Of a stretch of DNA of 64,000 bases, positions 42,579-54,779 are shown piece by piece (the first letter of the stretch is position 1; each line of letters begins with the position of its first letter). The notes under the pieces are model-generated. The model worked only from the letters and a program-made list of their open reading frames with translations. It searched no databases and was not told the DNA's origin. This DNA comes from Prorocentrum cordatum (Eukaryota; Sar; Dinophyceae; Prorocentrales; Prorocentraceae). The position numbers and the translations under genes are program-made. The stretch spans positions 71,001-135,000 of the forward strand of contig CAUYUJ010014210.1 of the NCBI GenBank assembly GCA_963575745.1, written 5' to 3'.

Positions 42579-42752
42579 GTACGCCAGTCGGAAGGGTTCA
42601 GGGGTTCCAATAGCAACTCGCGCGCGGAAGAAGGAAATGAGTCCATGCGCCGCCAGGGGTCCCGGGTTCAACGGGTCGCCGCGAAGGTTGACCTCCGCGG
42701 AAAGAAGAAAAACAAATCCGGCCAGAGGGTTGGGGGGTTCAGGCATGAGTCG
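42579..42752. repeat. Dispersed repeat R2, copy 2
   Basis: Matches 13743-13915. It is linked to R1 by a single AGTACTAGTTGTAC unit, against ~1 kb of expanded arrays in the other copy. Confidence 0.8.
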
Positions 42753-43002
42753 CGTGGCTGATGAACTCACCAGAATGGCGTTCTGGCACGATCCAGGATT
42801 GTCAAGACGGAACAGTCAGGTTGATCCGTGGCGTTGGAATCCCGAACAATGTTTTGGCATGCTTCCCGGTCTTCAAACGGTTGTCTTCCAACGAGGCAGA
42901 TCCCTCAATGAAAATGAACCGTGGTAGGAGGCTATGAAGAGGGAGCTTGGAGGGAGGGTGCATTACAATATCGTTGATGGCTCTTGGCTTTACACTAGTC
43001 CT

Positions 43003-43163
43003 CCTCCTCCTCCTCCTTCTCCTCCTTCTCCTTACACTGATCCCTCTTCCTCCTCCTCCTCCTCCTCTTCCTCATACTCCCCCTCCTGCTCCTCCTGCTC
43101 CTCTGCTCCTGGTCTTCCTTCTCCTCCTCCTCCTCCTCCTCCTCCTCCTCCTCCTCCTCCTCC

Positions 43164-43205
<42 letters not shown>
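43003..43205. repeat. (TCC)n then (ATC)n microsatellite, left of LINE
   Basis: TCC repeats (43003-43165) pass into 14 ATC units (to 43205), which touch the first LINE codons. Confidence 0.95.
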
Positions 43206-45516
43206 CAATGGCGACGCACGGCGTCAGGGAGTTCGTGCAGTACTGGCATTCCCAGCTTGTGCAGACGCTGATCAACATGTTCGAGGCGGTCCTGGACATG
43301 CGGGTCTCCCGGGGCGAGGGGGGCAAGACGGTCACCCTGGCTTCGACCTCGGCCTTGAACGCGGAGCTCGGCAAGCGCATCCGCACCCGCGGCGTGAGAA
43401 TGGTGAAGGAAGAGAAGCACCTCGGCGTTACGACGGCCGCGGGCAGATACCGGCGAGTGGGGGCTTTCAGCAAGAGGGCAGTCAAGCTCGCCGCCAGACG
43501 GGATCGGATCGCGAGGGTCCGGCGAGCCGGGGGACCGGCACACAAGATGATCAGGCACGCCAAGGTGCCGTCGCTGCTCTACGGCGTCAATGTCGTGGGT
43601 ATGGCCGACACCAAGCTGGGCGAGCTGCGGCAGAGCGTGGCGACGGCCATGGCTGGTAATGCGAAGGGGCGGTCCACGTACCTGACGCTGCTGGCCGACG
43701 ACGTAGACCCAGGCATTCTGGCCAACGCGTCCCCGATCCTGGCGTGGGCGCAGACCTGGCAAGAAGCACAGGACGACCCGAGTCTCGTGCCGAGGCTCCA
43801 GGCCGCATGGAAGCGGTGGGTCCTCCGAGTGGGCCTTGCGAAGGCCCCGTGGCAGCAGGTGAGAGGCCCAGCAGGGGCCTACGTGGCGACGGTCAAGAGG
43901 CTCGGCTGGATGACCCAGGCGGCGCATTCGATTACCATCGGCACCAACATCATCGACCTGAGGACGATCCCCCTCCACGAGCTGCATCACTACGTCCGCA
44001 CCGCCACCGAGCAGGGCCTCAAGGACGCGTGGTTGGCCAAGTGGGGGAGCGAGTTCAACATGCAGTCGATCTTCGTTGAGCCTGTTAGGGCGCTCCTGCG
44101 GCGGCCATGCCGCGGGCGCTGGACGCAGGCACACCAGACGCGCGTGAGGACGCTCTGGTGCGGGGGCACGTGGCCGCAGGCGCGGCTGCATGCCAAAGGA
44201 GCGGCACCCGACGCTATCTGCAAGGCGTGCAACCAGGGCGAGGGCACGGACAGACACCGCACCTTCGTCTGCGCGGCGCGGCAGGAGGAGCATCGGCGTG
44301 TGGGTGGCGCCCACATCGTGCAGCGAGGAGCCAACCCATGGCCAGGGTCCGAGCAGCTCTGGGGCCGTGGGCTGGCCAACGACCCCGCGGTGGAGCTCGG
44401 CCTGTGGGACATCGCCGTCGTCGACACCATTCACGTCGAGGGAGACTTCGCGGGTTTCGCCGCGGGCCGAGTGTACTCCGATGGCAGCCTGTTGTACGGC
44501 AAGTACGCTGCCCTACGACGCGGAGGTTGGTCATTCGTGCAGCTGAACGAGGGCATGTCCTTGAAGTACGCATGCTACGGGCCCCTGCCAAGGCCACAGC
44601 GGCAGCAATCCATATTCCTGAGCGACCTGATGGCCGTGCTCCGCGTGCTGGAGGTGGCTTGCCCGCCCATCATCATCGTCTCCGACTGCCAGTCGGTCAT
44701 CGACGGGTTTCTGAGAGGGCCCTCGTGGGCGGCGCGCCCCGCCACGCCACGCAGAGACGTGTGGGCGCGCTGCCGGGCCTTGATCGCTGAAAACGGTGGT
44801 CTGGGGCCGCGAGGGGTCAGTTTCGAGAAAGTAAAAGCCCATACCACGAGAGCCCAACCAAACGAGATGGGCCTCGAGCTGTGGAAGGGAAACAAATTCG
44901 CCGATCAGTATGCCAAGCTAGGAGCTCGACTGCAGCAGCACCCTGAATGGCACCGAGCTGCATACATACAGCGATTCAAACTCGTTACGGATGTGCTTGA
45001 GTTCGCAGCCTACGTAGGAGTGTTAGGCAGAGGGCTCGTTGACACCTCCGAGGGCTCGAGTCCGGTTGAGCGGGACTCGAACCCACCCAACCCCCCCGGA
45101 CCCCGGCCTGGTGGGGGTGAAGGGGGGGCCGTGGAGCCTCCCCACCTTCCGCCTCCCGGCGCCCCGCCCCACCGTGTTGGGTTGGGGGGAGACGGAGGTA
45201 GGATCGAACGAGCCCGCGCCCAGGGGCACAGGCTAATATGCCTCCCCCGTGTGATCTTCTGTCGCCGATGTGCCAGGTACGCTCAGGACAGATGGGTTGG
45301 TTTGCTGTCGAGCTGCGTCGAGGGAAACCCCCGAACAATGGCTGGACGTTTGAGCCGTATGTGGGAAGGTCGACACCCCACCACGGGCAAGCCGTTTTGA
45401 CCAAAGCCGAACTTTATCGCCCAGGGACGGCCTGGGGTAGGGGAAGCTTTCAACGTCGCCGTGGTGCGTGCCTCGCAGCTGCGGAGATCAGGCTAGTATA
45501 ATCCTCAGCATAATCC
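43206..45516 (+). mobile_element. 5'-truncated LINE bounded by ATC repeats
   Basis: The copy starts downstream of the RT catalytic core, directly against (ATC)14. It ends, without poly(A), in ATAATCCTCAGCATAATCC followed by (ATC)n at 45517. The presence of the same trinucleotide at both ends suggests insertion into an ATC tract or an ATC-type 3' tail. Its RNase H and finger differ from those of the 21-28 kb LINE, so it is a separate family. Confidence 0.8.
43208..45400 (+). pseudogene. LINE ORF2 C-terminal part: RT thumb, zinc knuckle, RNase H
   Basis: A 730-codon open frame begins at ATG 43208; the upstream Leu/Pro/Ile codons belong to the microsatellite. The first ~100 residues (LVQTLINMFEAVLDMRVSRG, then KHLGVTTAAGRYRR) match the region after RT motif D. 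A CCHC-like knuckle CKACNQGEGTDRHRTFVC lies at ~44218-44271. RNase H shows VYSDGS (~44470), an FLSDLMAVL segment (~44617) where the catalytic Glu of the family is Asp, IVSDCQSVIDGF (~44685) and GNKFADQYAKLGA (~44888). The catalytic RT palm and the endonuclease are absent, so the copy is dead on arrival in spite of its clean frame, which suggests a fairly recent insertion. A Cys cluster (CLPRVIFCRRC) lies near the C-terminus. Confidence 0.8.
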
Positions 45517-45566
45517 TCATCATCATCATCATCATCATCATCACCACCACCACCACCACCACCACC

Positions 45567-45663
<97 letters not shown>

Positions 45664-45745
45664 CCATCACCATCACCATCACCATCACAATCACCATCAC
45701 CATCACCATCTCCGATGGTGATGGTGATGGTGATGATGATGATGA
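45517..45745. repeat. (ATC)n/(ACC)n microsatellite with strand switch
   Basis: ATC and ACC repeats run to ~45711. After CTCCG (45712-45716) the complementary GATGGT repeats begin, making a large inverted repeat. Confidence 0.95.
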
Positions 45746-46371
45746 GGAGGAGGAGGAGGCGGAGGCAGAGGAGGAGGACAGTGAGGTGGTGGTGGAGGCG
45801 CAGCAACTTCAGCAGGAGCAGGACGAGCAGGGGGAGGGGGAAGAGCGAGTGGACCAAAGAGAGGCGGAGAAGGGGAAAGGAGGGGGGGCGGCAACGACGT
45901 GGAAATCATCGGATCCAGAAGTGTGGTCCGCGCTGGGGCGAGACAGCCGTTTTCGACGACGGGGTCGAAGCGTCAACCCTGGTTAGTCCCAACCATCGTG
46001 TGGTGCTGGGTCCTCGCTTTGAATAGACAGCGTCCCGCGTCTCCTTCTCCTCGTCCTCCTCCTCATCCTCCTCCTCCTCCTCCCTCTCTCATTCCATCCC
46101 TGCCTCTGCTCTCCGAGTGTCCACCATGCCAGCACCCTTCACAGGTTCCGTGGCCCCATAAAAGGGGCTGCACCCGACGCCCCAATGCCGCCGTTCGCAT
46201 GCGTCCGCCCCGAACATGCCAGCACACCCCTCACACGTTTCGTGGCCCCATGCGGAGGCCACGTAAACCTCAATGGTGCCGTTCGCATGCGTTCGCGCCG
46301 CCCATTTCAGCACACCCCTCACACGTTCCGTGGCCCCACAAACGGCTCCACCTGAAGCCCCACTAGCTTCG

Positions 46372-46409
<38 letters not shown>

Positions 46410-47529
46410 CTGATGATGATGAAGGAAGAGGGTGAGGTTGAGGATGGTGATGATGATGAGGATGATGCTGATGCTGATGCTGATGATGCTGATGCTGATG
46501 CTGATGAGGCGGAGGAGGAGGAGGAGGACATTGAGAGCAGGATGAGGTGGTGGAGGCACAGCAGCTGCAGCAGGAATATAACGATCACGAGGAGCGGGAG
46601 GAGCAAGTGGACCAAGGAAATGCGGAGAAGGGGACAAGAGGGGGGTCAACAACGACGAGGAAACCATCGGATCCAGAACTGTGGTCCGCACTGGGGCGGA
46701 ACATCAGTTTTCGACGACGGGGTCGAAGCGCCAATCCTGGCCATTCCCATCCATCGTGTGTTGGGTCCTCGTTTTGAACAGGCAGCGGCCCGCGTCTCCT
46801 CCTCCTCCTCCTCCTCCTCATTATCATCAGCATCATCATCTTCCTGCTTCTCCTCCTCCTGCTCCTCCTTTTCCTCCGACTCCTCCTTCTCCTCCTCCTC
46901 CTCGTCCTCCTCCTCCTCCTCATCCTCCTCGTTCTCCTCCCCCCTCATCCCATCCCTGCCTCTGCTCTCCGAATGTCCACCATGTCGGCGCACCCTTCAC
47001 ACGTTCCGTGGCCCCATACTGGGCTGCACCCGAGGCCCCAATGGCGCCGTTCGCATGCGTCCGCGCCGAACATGTCAACACACCCCTCACACGCTTCGTG
47101 GCCCCATGCGGAACCCACGTAAATCTCAATGGTGCCGTTCGCATGCGCCCGCGCCGCCCCAAATCAACACACCCCTCACACGTTCCATGGCCCCACAAGA
47201 GGCTCCACCTGAAGCCCACTAGGGCCGTTTAAACGCGTGCGCGCTGCCAATTTCGGCACACCCCTCACTCACACGTTTCAAGGCCCCACAAGGAGCTGCA
47301 CCGAAGGCTCCGATGGTGCCGTACGCATGCGTCCGCGCCGCATATTTCGGTCCACCTCTCACACGCTTCGTGGCCCAATCGGGGGTGTCACCCAACGCCT
47401 CACTGGTGCCGTTCGCATGCGTCCGCGCCGCCTATGACGGCACACCCTTCACACGTTTCGAAACCTCATCGCGGGCTCCACCTACAGCGCCAATGGTGCC
47501 GTTCGCATGCGTCCGCGCCGCCAGTTTCG
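45746..47529. repeat. ~760-bp segmental duplication with ~80-bp satellite
   Basis: Block 1 (GAT repeat, AGGTGGTGGAGGCGCAGC, ATCGGATCCAGAA at ~45907, TTTTCGACGACGGGGTCGAA, TCC repeat) is repeated ~760 bp later (ATCGGATCCAGAA at ~46667). Each block ends in ~80-bp units with CGTTCGCATGCGTCCGCGCC, CACACCCCTCACACG and TTCGTGGCCCCA, about four at 46115-46370 and seven at 46975-47520. No gene. Confidence 0.85.
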
Positions 47530-49580
47530 AAACACACACGCACATACGCACACGCACAGACATACACACAACCGCACACGCGCACGTACACGCACACGCA
47601 CACGACCACGCACACGCACACGTACACGCACACGCACACACACCCGCACACGCACCCACACCCGCACACGCACACGCACCCGCACCCGCACCCGCACCCG
47701 CACCCACACCCGCACACACACACACACACACCCAAACACACACACACACACACACCCACACACACCCGCACAAACCCGCACACACCCGCACATTCACACA
47801 CAACACACAACACACACCACACAACACACAACACACAACACACAACACACAAATACGCAATACACACCGCACAGCAAGCACCACACAACACACAACACGC
47901 ACCACACAGCAAACACCACACAACACACAACACACACCATACGCACCATACACGCACACAGCCACACAACTACGCAACCACACAAACACACAAACACACA
48001 CACAAACAACCAAACACAACTACCCAACCACACAACTTCACACGCACACAAAAACACACACAAACACACAATCGCACAAACGCACACAGCACACACACAC
48101 ATTCACACACACACAAACACACAACCACACACACAAACACACACACACACACAAACAGACACAAACCCACAGCACACAAACGAACACACACACACGAACA
48201 CACAAGCGCACAGGCACACAAACACACAAACACACGAACACACATATTCACACAAACACGCAAACACACAACCACACACATTCACACAACCACGACAACA
48301 CACAAACACACACACACACACACGCACAAAACACACCAAGACACCACACAACACACACAACCACACAAACACACAAACGCACAAGCACACACTCACACAA
48401 ACACGCAAATTCACGCAAACACACGCACACACACACACACACACACACGCACGCACACACACACACACACACACACGCGCACACGCACACGCACACGCAC
48501 ACGCACACGAACACACGCACACGCACACGAACGCACACGCACACGTACATACACACGCAGACACACACACACACACACACGCACACACACACACACACAC
48601 GCACACGCACACGCACACGACACGCACACGCACACACACGCACACACACACACACACCAGACACACACACACACACGCACACGCACACACGCACACACAC
48701 ACGCACACGCACATGCACACACACACAGCACACGCACACGCACACACACACCCACACACCCACACACCCCACACACCCACCACACACACACACACAGCGC
48801 ACACCCACTTCACGAACCCGCACACACGCACACACACACACACACACGCACACGCACACACACACACACACACACGCGCACACGGACACGCACACGCACC
48901 CGCACACGCACACACACACACACACGCACACGCTTCTGCACACGCACACGCAAACGCACACGCACACGCACACACACACACACACGCACACGCACACGCA
49001 CACGCACACGCACACGCACACGCACACGCACACGCACACGAACACGCGCACGCACAGACACACGCACACGCACAGACACACGCACAGACACACGCACACC
49101 CACACGCACACGCACACGCACAGACACACGCACAGACACACGCACAGACACAGACACAGACACTGACACAGACACAGACACAGACACAGCACAGGCACAG
49201 ACACAGACACAGACACAGACACGCACACGCACACGCACACGCACACGCAGGCGCAGGCGCAAGCGCAGGCGCAGGCGCAGGCGCAGGCGAAGGCGCAGGC
49301 GCAAGCGCAGGCGCAGGCGCAGGCGCAGGCGCACACACGCATGCGCGCACGCGCGCACGCGCACGCGCACGCGCGCACGCGCACGCACGCACGCACGCAC
49401 GCACGCCCCCCACCTTCATACCCACGCACCCACGCACCCACGCACGCACTCACGCACGCACGCACGCACGCACCCCACCCACGCACCCACGCATCCACGC
49501 ATCCACGCACCCACGCACCCACGCACACACACAGACACAGACACAGACACACATACACACATACACACACACACACACAC
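47530..49580. repeat. 2-kb (AC)n-type microsatellite
   Basis: ACAC, ACGC and CACA variants run for ~2 kb with near-complete strand asymmetry, including a GCAGGC sub-array at 49247-49332. The frames of 450-996 aa (His/Thr, Cys/Val) come from the dinucleotide period. Confidence 0.95.
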
Positions 49581-50230
49581 GCCACAAGCTTCGTGGCCCT
49601 ACAAATGGCGCCGCCAAAGGCCCTTATGGTACCGTTCGCATGCGTCCGCGCCGCCCATGTCGGCACACCGCTCACACGCTTCGTGGCCCCGTAGGGAGTT
49701 CCACCCAAGGCCTCAGTAGCCACGTCCGCATGCGTCTGCGTCGGCGCACCGCTCACACGTTTCGTGGCCCCATACGAAGCACCACCCAAAGCCCCAACGG
49801 CGCGCGTCGCCAAGACTCCTTCGGGGCGACAGGCGCGCGTCGCGGGGACTCCGTTCTGCACGCTGCCCAAGGCAGCGGCCACCACGGCGCACATGCAAAG
49901 AGGGAAGGAGAGGAACGCAAAACGGCAAGGCCCGGGGCTCGGGCAACTGCGGGCCAGCCAAGCAGGAGCGCAACGCGCAACGGAAATCAAGGGGGGCTGA
50001 AACAGATGGCAGGAAACGGACACGAAACGGCGGCGCAGGGGGCCCCAGTGGCAGCGCCAGCATGGCGGCCCCGCCCTATTTCGGGGCACGCCGCTCACAC
50101 ACTGCCTGGCCACACAGCTGGCTCTTCCTCCGGCCCCGGTGGCAACGCTCTCATGCCGGCCCCGCCCCATGTCGGTGCACCCGTCACACGCTATGTGGCC
50201 CCAGAAGGAGATCCACCGAAGGCGATGCTC
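49581..50230. repeat. ~80-bp satellite, right arm
   Basis: The same CGCATGCGTCCGCGCC and TTCGTGGCCCC units as at 46-47.5 kb resume directly after the AC tract (49590-49790 and 50050-50215), with unique sequence at 49800-50040. Confidence 0.8.
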
Positions 50231-50508
50231 AAAACGACGGTACCCACAACTGCATCTGGCTGTATCCTTCGCCACGCTAATATTTCCGAGGAAGAGGACA
50301 TGCGACATCCCAGCAACACAGTGAGGCCAGTGCGATGTATTAGATGTGCCTCCGGGTGTGGCCACAACAGACATGACACAAGGTGCGGAATTATGGGCGG
50401 TCGCTACACACAGGCAAAGAAACTATGCAGACACCTAGGCACGGGTGCAATGTTACCTGGAGAAGTGGCAATCTTAGCGGTCGCCAGAATGAATTAAGCC
50501 AGAACGGC
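50231..50508. other. Spacer, no gene
   Basis: Unique sequence. No recognisable gene. Confidence 0.4.
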
Positions 50509-50550
50509 CAATGAATATATATATATATATATCCATATATAAACATACAC

Positions 50551-50581
<31 letters not shown>

Positions 50582-50828
50582 TGTATGTATGTATGTATGT
50601 ATGTACGTATGTATGTATGTATGTATGTATGTATGTATATATGTATGTATATATGTATATATGTGTGTATGTATGTATGTATGTATGTATGTATGTATGT
50701 ATGTATGTATGTATGTATGTATGTGTACGTATATATGTAGGTGTATGTATGCACATGTGTATGTATGTATGTATGCATGTTTATATGTATGTTTGTATGT
50801 ATGTTTGTATGTATATGTATATGTATAC

Positions 50829-50870
<42 letters not shown>

Positions 50871-50990
50871 ATATACGTATGTATGTAAACCTGTGTGTAT
50901 CTATGTATGTTTGTTTGCACGTATGTATGTATATCCATATGTATGTGTATGTATGTACGTATGTACGTATGTATGTATGTATGTGTGTAT
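50509..50990. repeat. (ATGT)n/(TA)n microsatellite
   Basis: ATGT repeats with TATATG variants extend ~480 bp up to the left inverted terminus at 50991. Confidence 0.95.
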
Positions 50991-51060
50991 ATAACATAAG
51001 GCCCTGGCCCAGGGGGGTCCCCGTTCGAGCCAGCGCCGAACACGCTATTTGAAGACGATA
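50991..51060 (+). repeat. Left inverted terminus with B-box-like core
   Basis: The 27-bp core GTTCGAGCCAGC-GCCGAACACGCTATT (51023-51049) matches the reverse complement of 55777-55803 at 25 of 27 positions. The weaker match extends outward to ATAACATA/ATAATATT beside the ATGT repeat. GTTCGAGCC resembles a Pol III B box. Confidence 0.7.
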
Positions 51061-51079
51061 TTCCCCCAAGGAGCTGCGG

Positions 51080-52020
51080 TGACGCCTCTATTCCGCTCAC
51101 GCCTGGTGAAGCTCGTGACGCCTCTGTTCGACCTGAAGCCTTGATTCCGTTGACGCCCACTGAAGCCCGTGAAGCCTCTATTCGGCCTGAAGCCTCCATT
51201 TGGCCTGAAACTTGTATTCGGCCCGTGACGTCTCTACTCGGCCTACGAATTGCGACGCACTGGTGGGGTGGCGACCCTAGACGCGCCTATTCGGCCTGAA
51301 GCCTCTATTCCCATGACGCCCACTGAAGCTCGTGAAGCCTCTATTCGGCCCGAAGCCTCTATTCCCCTGACGCCTCTATTCCCCTGACGCCCAATTTGAA
51401 GCTCGTGAAGCCTCTATTCGGCCTGAAGCCTCTTTTCCCCTGTCGCCCAATTTGAAGCTCGTGAAGCCTCTATTCGGCCTGAAGCCTCTATTCCCCTGAC
51501 GCCCAGTGAAGCTTGTGAAGCCTCTATTCGGCCTGAAGCCTCTATTCCCCTGACGCCCATTGAAGCTCGTGAAGCCGCTATTCGACCTGAAGCCTCCATT
51601 CCCCTCACGCCCATTGAAGCTCGTGAAACCTCAAGTCGGCCTGAAGCCTCTATCCCCCTGCCGCCCATTGAAGCTCGTGAAGCCTCTATTCGGCCTGAAG
51701 CCTCTATTCCCCTGACGCCCGGTGAAGCTCGTGAAGCCTCTATTCGGCCTGAAGCCTCTATTCCGTTGGCGCCTGGTGAAGCTCGTGACGCCTCTATTCG
51801 GCCTGAAGCCTCTATTCCCTTGACGCCCACTGAAGCTCGTGAAGCCTCTATTCGGCCTGAAGCCTCTATTCCCCTGACGCCCGGCGAAGCTCGTGAAGCC
51901 TCTATTCGGCCTGGAACCTCTATCCCCCTGCCGCCCAGTGAAGCTCGTGAAACCTCTATTCGGCCTGGAGCCTCTATTCCCCTGACGCCCGGTGAAGCTC
52001 GTGACGCCTCGCAGGCTTCG
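51080..52020. repeat. ~55-bp GAAGCTCGTGAAGCCTC satellite
   Basis: Units with GAAGCTCGTGAAGCCTCTAT, TCGGCCTGAAGCCTC and TATTCCCCTGACGCCC; about 17 copies. Confidence 0.9.
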
Positions 52021-52900
52021 TGCCCCAAGGGAAAGCAAATCTATAAGCAGACACGTAAAACGCGAAAGATTCGTGCCCCTGGAAAGGGATCGTGCCCCAG
52101 GAGAGGGCCAATCACGCTAAGGATTGGTCTCCCATGATACGGCCATTCTATCAGCACGCACGTGAAGCACGAAAGATTCGCGTCCTAGGAGAGGGTCAAT
52201 CAGATTGACCCTCTCCTATCGATTATCCATAGGCACAAACATAAAGCACTAAGAAGATTCGTGTTCCAAGAGAAGGCCGATCTATTGGCACATACGTTAA
52301 ACACAAAAGGACTCGTGTTCCAGAGGAGGGCCAATCTATATGCACACACGTAAGACACGAAGGATTCGTGCTCCAGGAGAGGGCGAATCTATAGGCACAT
52401 ACGTAAAGCACGAAAGGCTCGTGCCCCAGGAGGGGGCAAATCCATAGGCGCATACGCAAAACACGCAGGGCTCGTGCCCCAGAGGAGGGCAAATCTATAA
52501 GCAAGCACGTAAAGCACGAAAGATTCGTGCCCCTGGAAAGGGCCACTCTATAGGTATACACGTGAAACACAAAAAGGACTCGTGCCCCAGGAGGGGGTCA
52601 ACCTGTAGGCACATGTGTAAAACACAAAGGACTCGCGCTCCATGATACGGCCAATATGTAAGGGCGCACGTAAAACACTGAACATTCGTGCCTCAAGAGT
52701 AGGCCAAGCTATAGGCACATAGGGAAACACAATGGACTCGTGCCCCAAGAGAAGGCCAATCTAGTGGCACATACGTTTAACACAAAGGATCCGCGCCCCA
52801 GGAGATGGCCAAGCCTCAGAAAGCCGCAGGAAGCTCCAGGAGGCCCCAGGAAGCCCCAGGAGGCGCCAGGGAGCCCCAGGAGAGGGCAAATGTATCATAT
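52021..52900. repeat. ~55-bp CGAAAGATTCGTGCCCCAGG satellite
   Basis: Units with AAAGCACGAAAGATTCGTG, CCCCAGGAGAGGGCCAATC and TATAGGCACATACGT. A perfect palindrome lies at 52186-52218. A short AGGAAGCCCCAGG array closes the block (52815-52885). Confidence 0.85.
52186..52218. other. Perfect 33-bp palindrome
   Basis: The 16-bp arm TAGGAGAGGGTCAATC and its exact complement surround a single A (52202). Hairpin or cruciform potential is high. Confidence 0.9.
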
Positions 52901-53339
52901 ACGTCAAACACAAAGGATTGTGAAGTCACCCGGACCGCGCCGCACCGGTGACACGCTTCCAACGGATCCATCCTGCGGGCTCCTGGGGCATTCCGCCTCC
53001 AGAAGGTCCCGGGAGGCCTCGAGAAACACCCAGGAGGCCCCCCAAAAGGCCAAGCGAGACCCTAAGAGGCCCCAAAACGGCCCCCGAGGAGGCTTCAAAA
53101 CAGCATCCAAAAGCCCGACGAGAAACCTGTTTTTCGTCGGACGCCCCCGCCGCCGCCGGCCGCCGCCGCCCGATGGGGCTGGGTTGCGGGTCCAAGATCT
53201 CCTGGATGTTCGTTTGGGGGTCTCTTGGGAGGCTTCTCGTCGGGCTCTTGGAAGCTGTTTTGAAGCCTCCCGGGGGGCAGTTTGGGGGCCTCTTGGGATT
53301 CTTTCGTTGTCAACTTGGGGAGGGGTCTTGTCTAGCAAA
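52901..53339. other. Spacer, no gene
   Basis: Unique to GCCGCCGCC-rich sequence, with GGCCTCTTGGGAGG-like units at both ends. No supported gene. Confidence 0.45.
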
Positions 53340-54710
53340 GGGTGCCACACAGCAGGTGGGGCACGCCTAGCACCAAGGATTCTTTTTTAATCAACTTGGG
53401 GAGGGCTCTTGCCTATCAGAGGGTGCTGCACAGCAAAGGGGCATGTCCAGCACCAAGGATTCTTCTTTAATCAACTTGTCGAGGGGTCTTGCCTAGCAAA
53501 GGTGCCGCACAGCAAAAGGGCATGTCTAGCACCAGGGATTCTGCTTTAATCAACTTGGGGGTGGGTCTTGCCCAGCAGAGGGTGCCGCACAGCAAAGGGG
53601 CTCACCTTGGAGAGGGTGCCGCACAGCAGATGGGACACGCCTAGCACCAAGGATTCCTTTTAAATCAGCTTGGGGAGGAGTCTTGCCTAGCAGAAGGTGC
53701 CGCACAACAGATGGGGCACGCCTAGCGCCAAGGATTCTTTGTTAATCAACTTGGGGAGGGGTCTTGCCTAACAAAGGGTGCCACACAGCAGATGGGGCAC
53801 GCTTAGCACCAAGGATTCTTTGTTAATCAACTTGGGGAGGGGCATTGCCTAGCAGAGGGTGCCGCGCAGCAGATGGGGCACGTCTAGCACCAAATATTCT
53901 TTTTTAATCAACTTGGGGAGGGGCATTGCCTAGCAGAGGGTGCCGCGCAGCACATGGGGCACGTCTACCATCAAGGATTCATATTTAATCAACTTGGGGA
54001 GGGCCATTGCCTAGCAGAGGGTGCCGCGCAGCACATGGGGCACGTCTACCATCAAGGATTCATGTTTAATCAACTTGGGGGTGGGTCTTGCCTAGCAGAG
54101 GGTGCCGCACAGCAGATAAGGCACGTCTAGAACCAAATAGTATTTGTTCATTAACTTGGGGGGGGTCTTGCTTAGCAGAGGGTGCCGCGCAGCACATGGG
54201 GCACGTCTAGCACCAAGGATTCTTTTTAAGCAACTTGGGGAGGGCCATTGCCTAGCAGAGGGCGCCGCGCAGCACATGGGGCACGTCTACCATCAAGGAT
54301 TCATGTTTAATCAACTTGGGGGTGGGTCTTGCCTAGCAGAGGGTGCCGCACAGCAGATGGGGCACGTCTAAAACCAAATATTCTTTTTTGTATCAACTTG
54401 GGGAGGGGTCTTGCCCAGCAGAGGGCGCCGCGCAGCGCATGGGGCACGTCTAAAATCAAGGGTTTGTTTTATCAACTTGGGGAGGGGTCCTGCCTAGCAG
54501 AGGGTGCCGCACAGCAGATGGGGCACGTCAAGCACCAACGATTCTTTTCAAATCAGCTTGGGGAGGGGGAAGAAGGTATTGCACAGCAGATGGGGCATGT
54601 CTAGTACCAAGGATTCGTTTTTTTATATTAAAAAAATCAACTTGGGGAGGGGTCTTGCCTAGCAGAGGGTGTCGCACAGCAGATGGGGTGCGCGTTGTGT
54701 TAGGCACGGA
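53340..54710. repeat. ~84-bp TAGCAGAGGGTGCCGCACAG satellite
   Basis: About 16 units with CACCAAGGATTCTTTTTAA, TCAACTTGGGGAGGGG, TCTTGCCTAGCAGAGGGTG, CCGCACAGCAGATGGGGC and ACGTCTAG. Confidence 0.9.
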
Positions 54711-54779
54711 ACGCGCAAAGCAAAATGGCATTTTCAAATTACAGTTGGGAGGGGAGCGCGTTGAATACTGGGCCTGGTG

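Noticed and set aside
45060-45100. tRNA-like T-arm on the reverse strand (GTGGGTTCGAGTCCCGC)
   Set aside because: The stem and loop are good, but no matching 5' acceptor strand, D-arm or anticodon arm is found, and it lies inside the LINE reading frame.
47434-50497. Open frames of up to 996 aa (His/Thr-rich or Cys/Val-rich)
   Set aside because: They are translations of a 2-kb AC dinucleotide tract on both strands, with no start context or domain.
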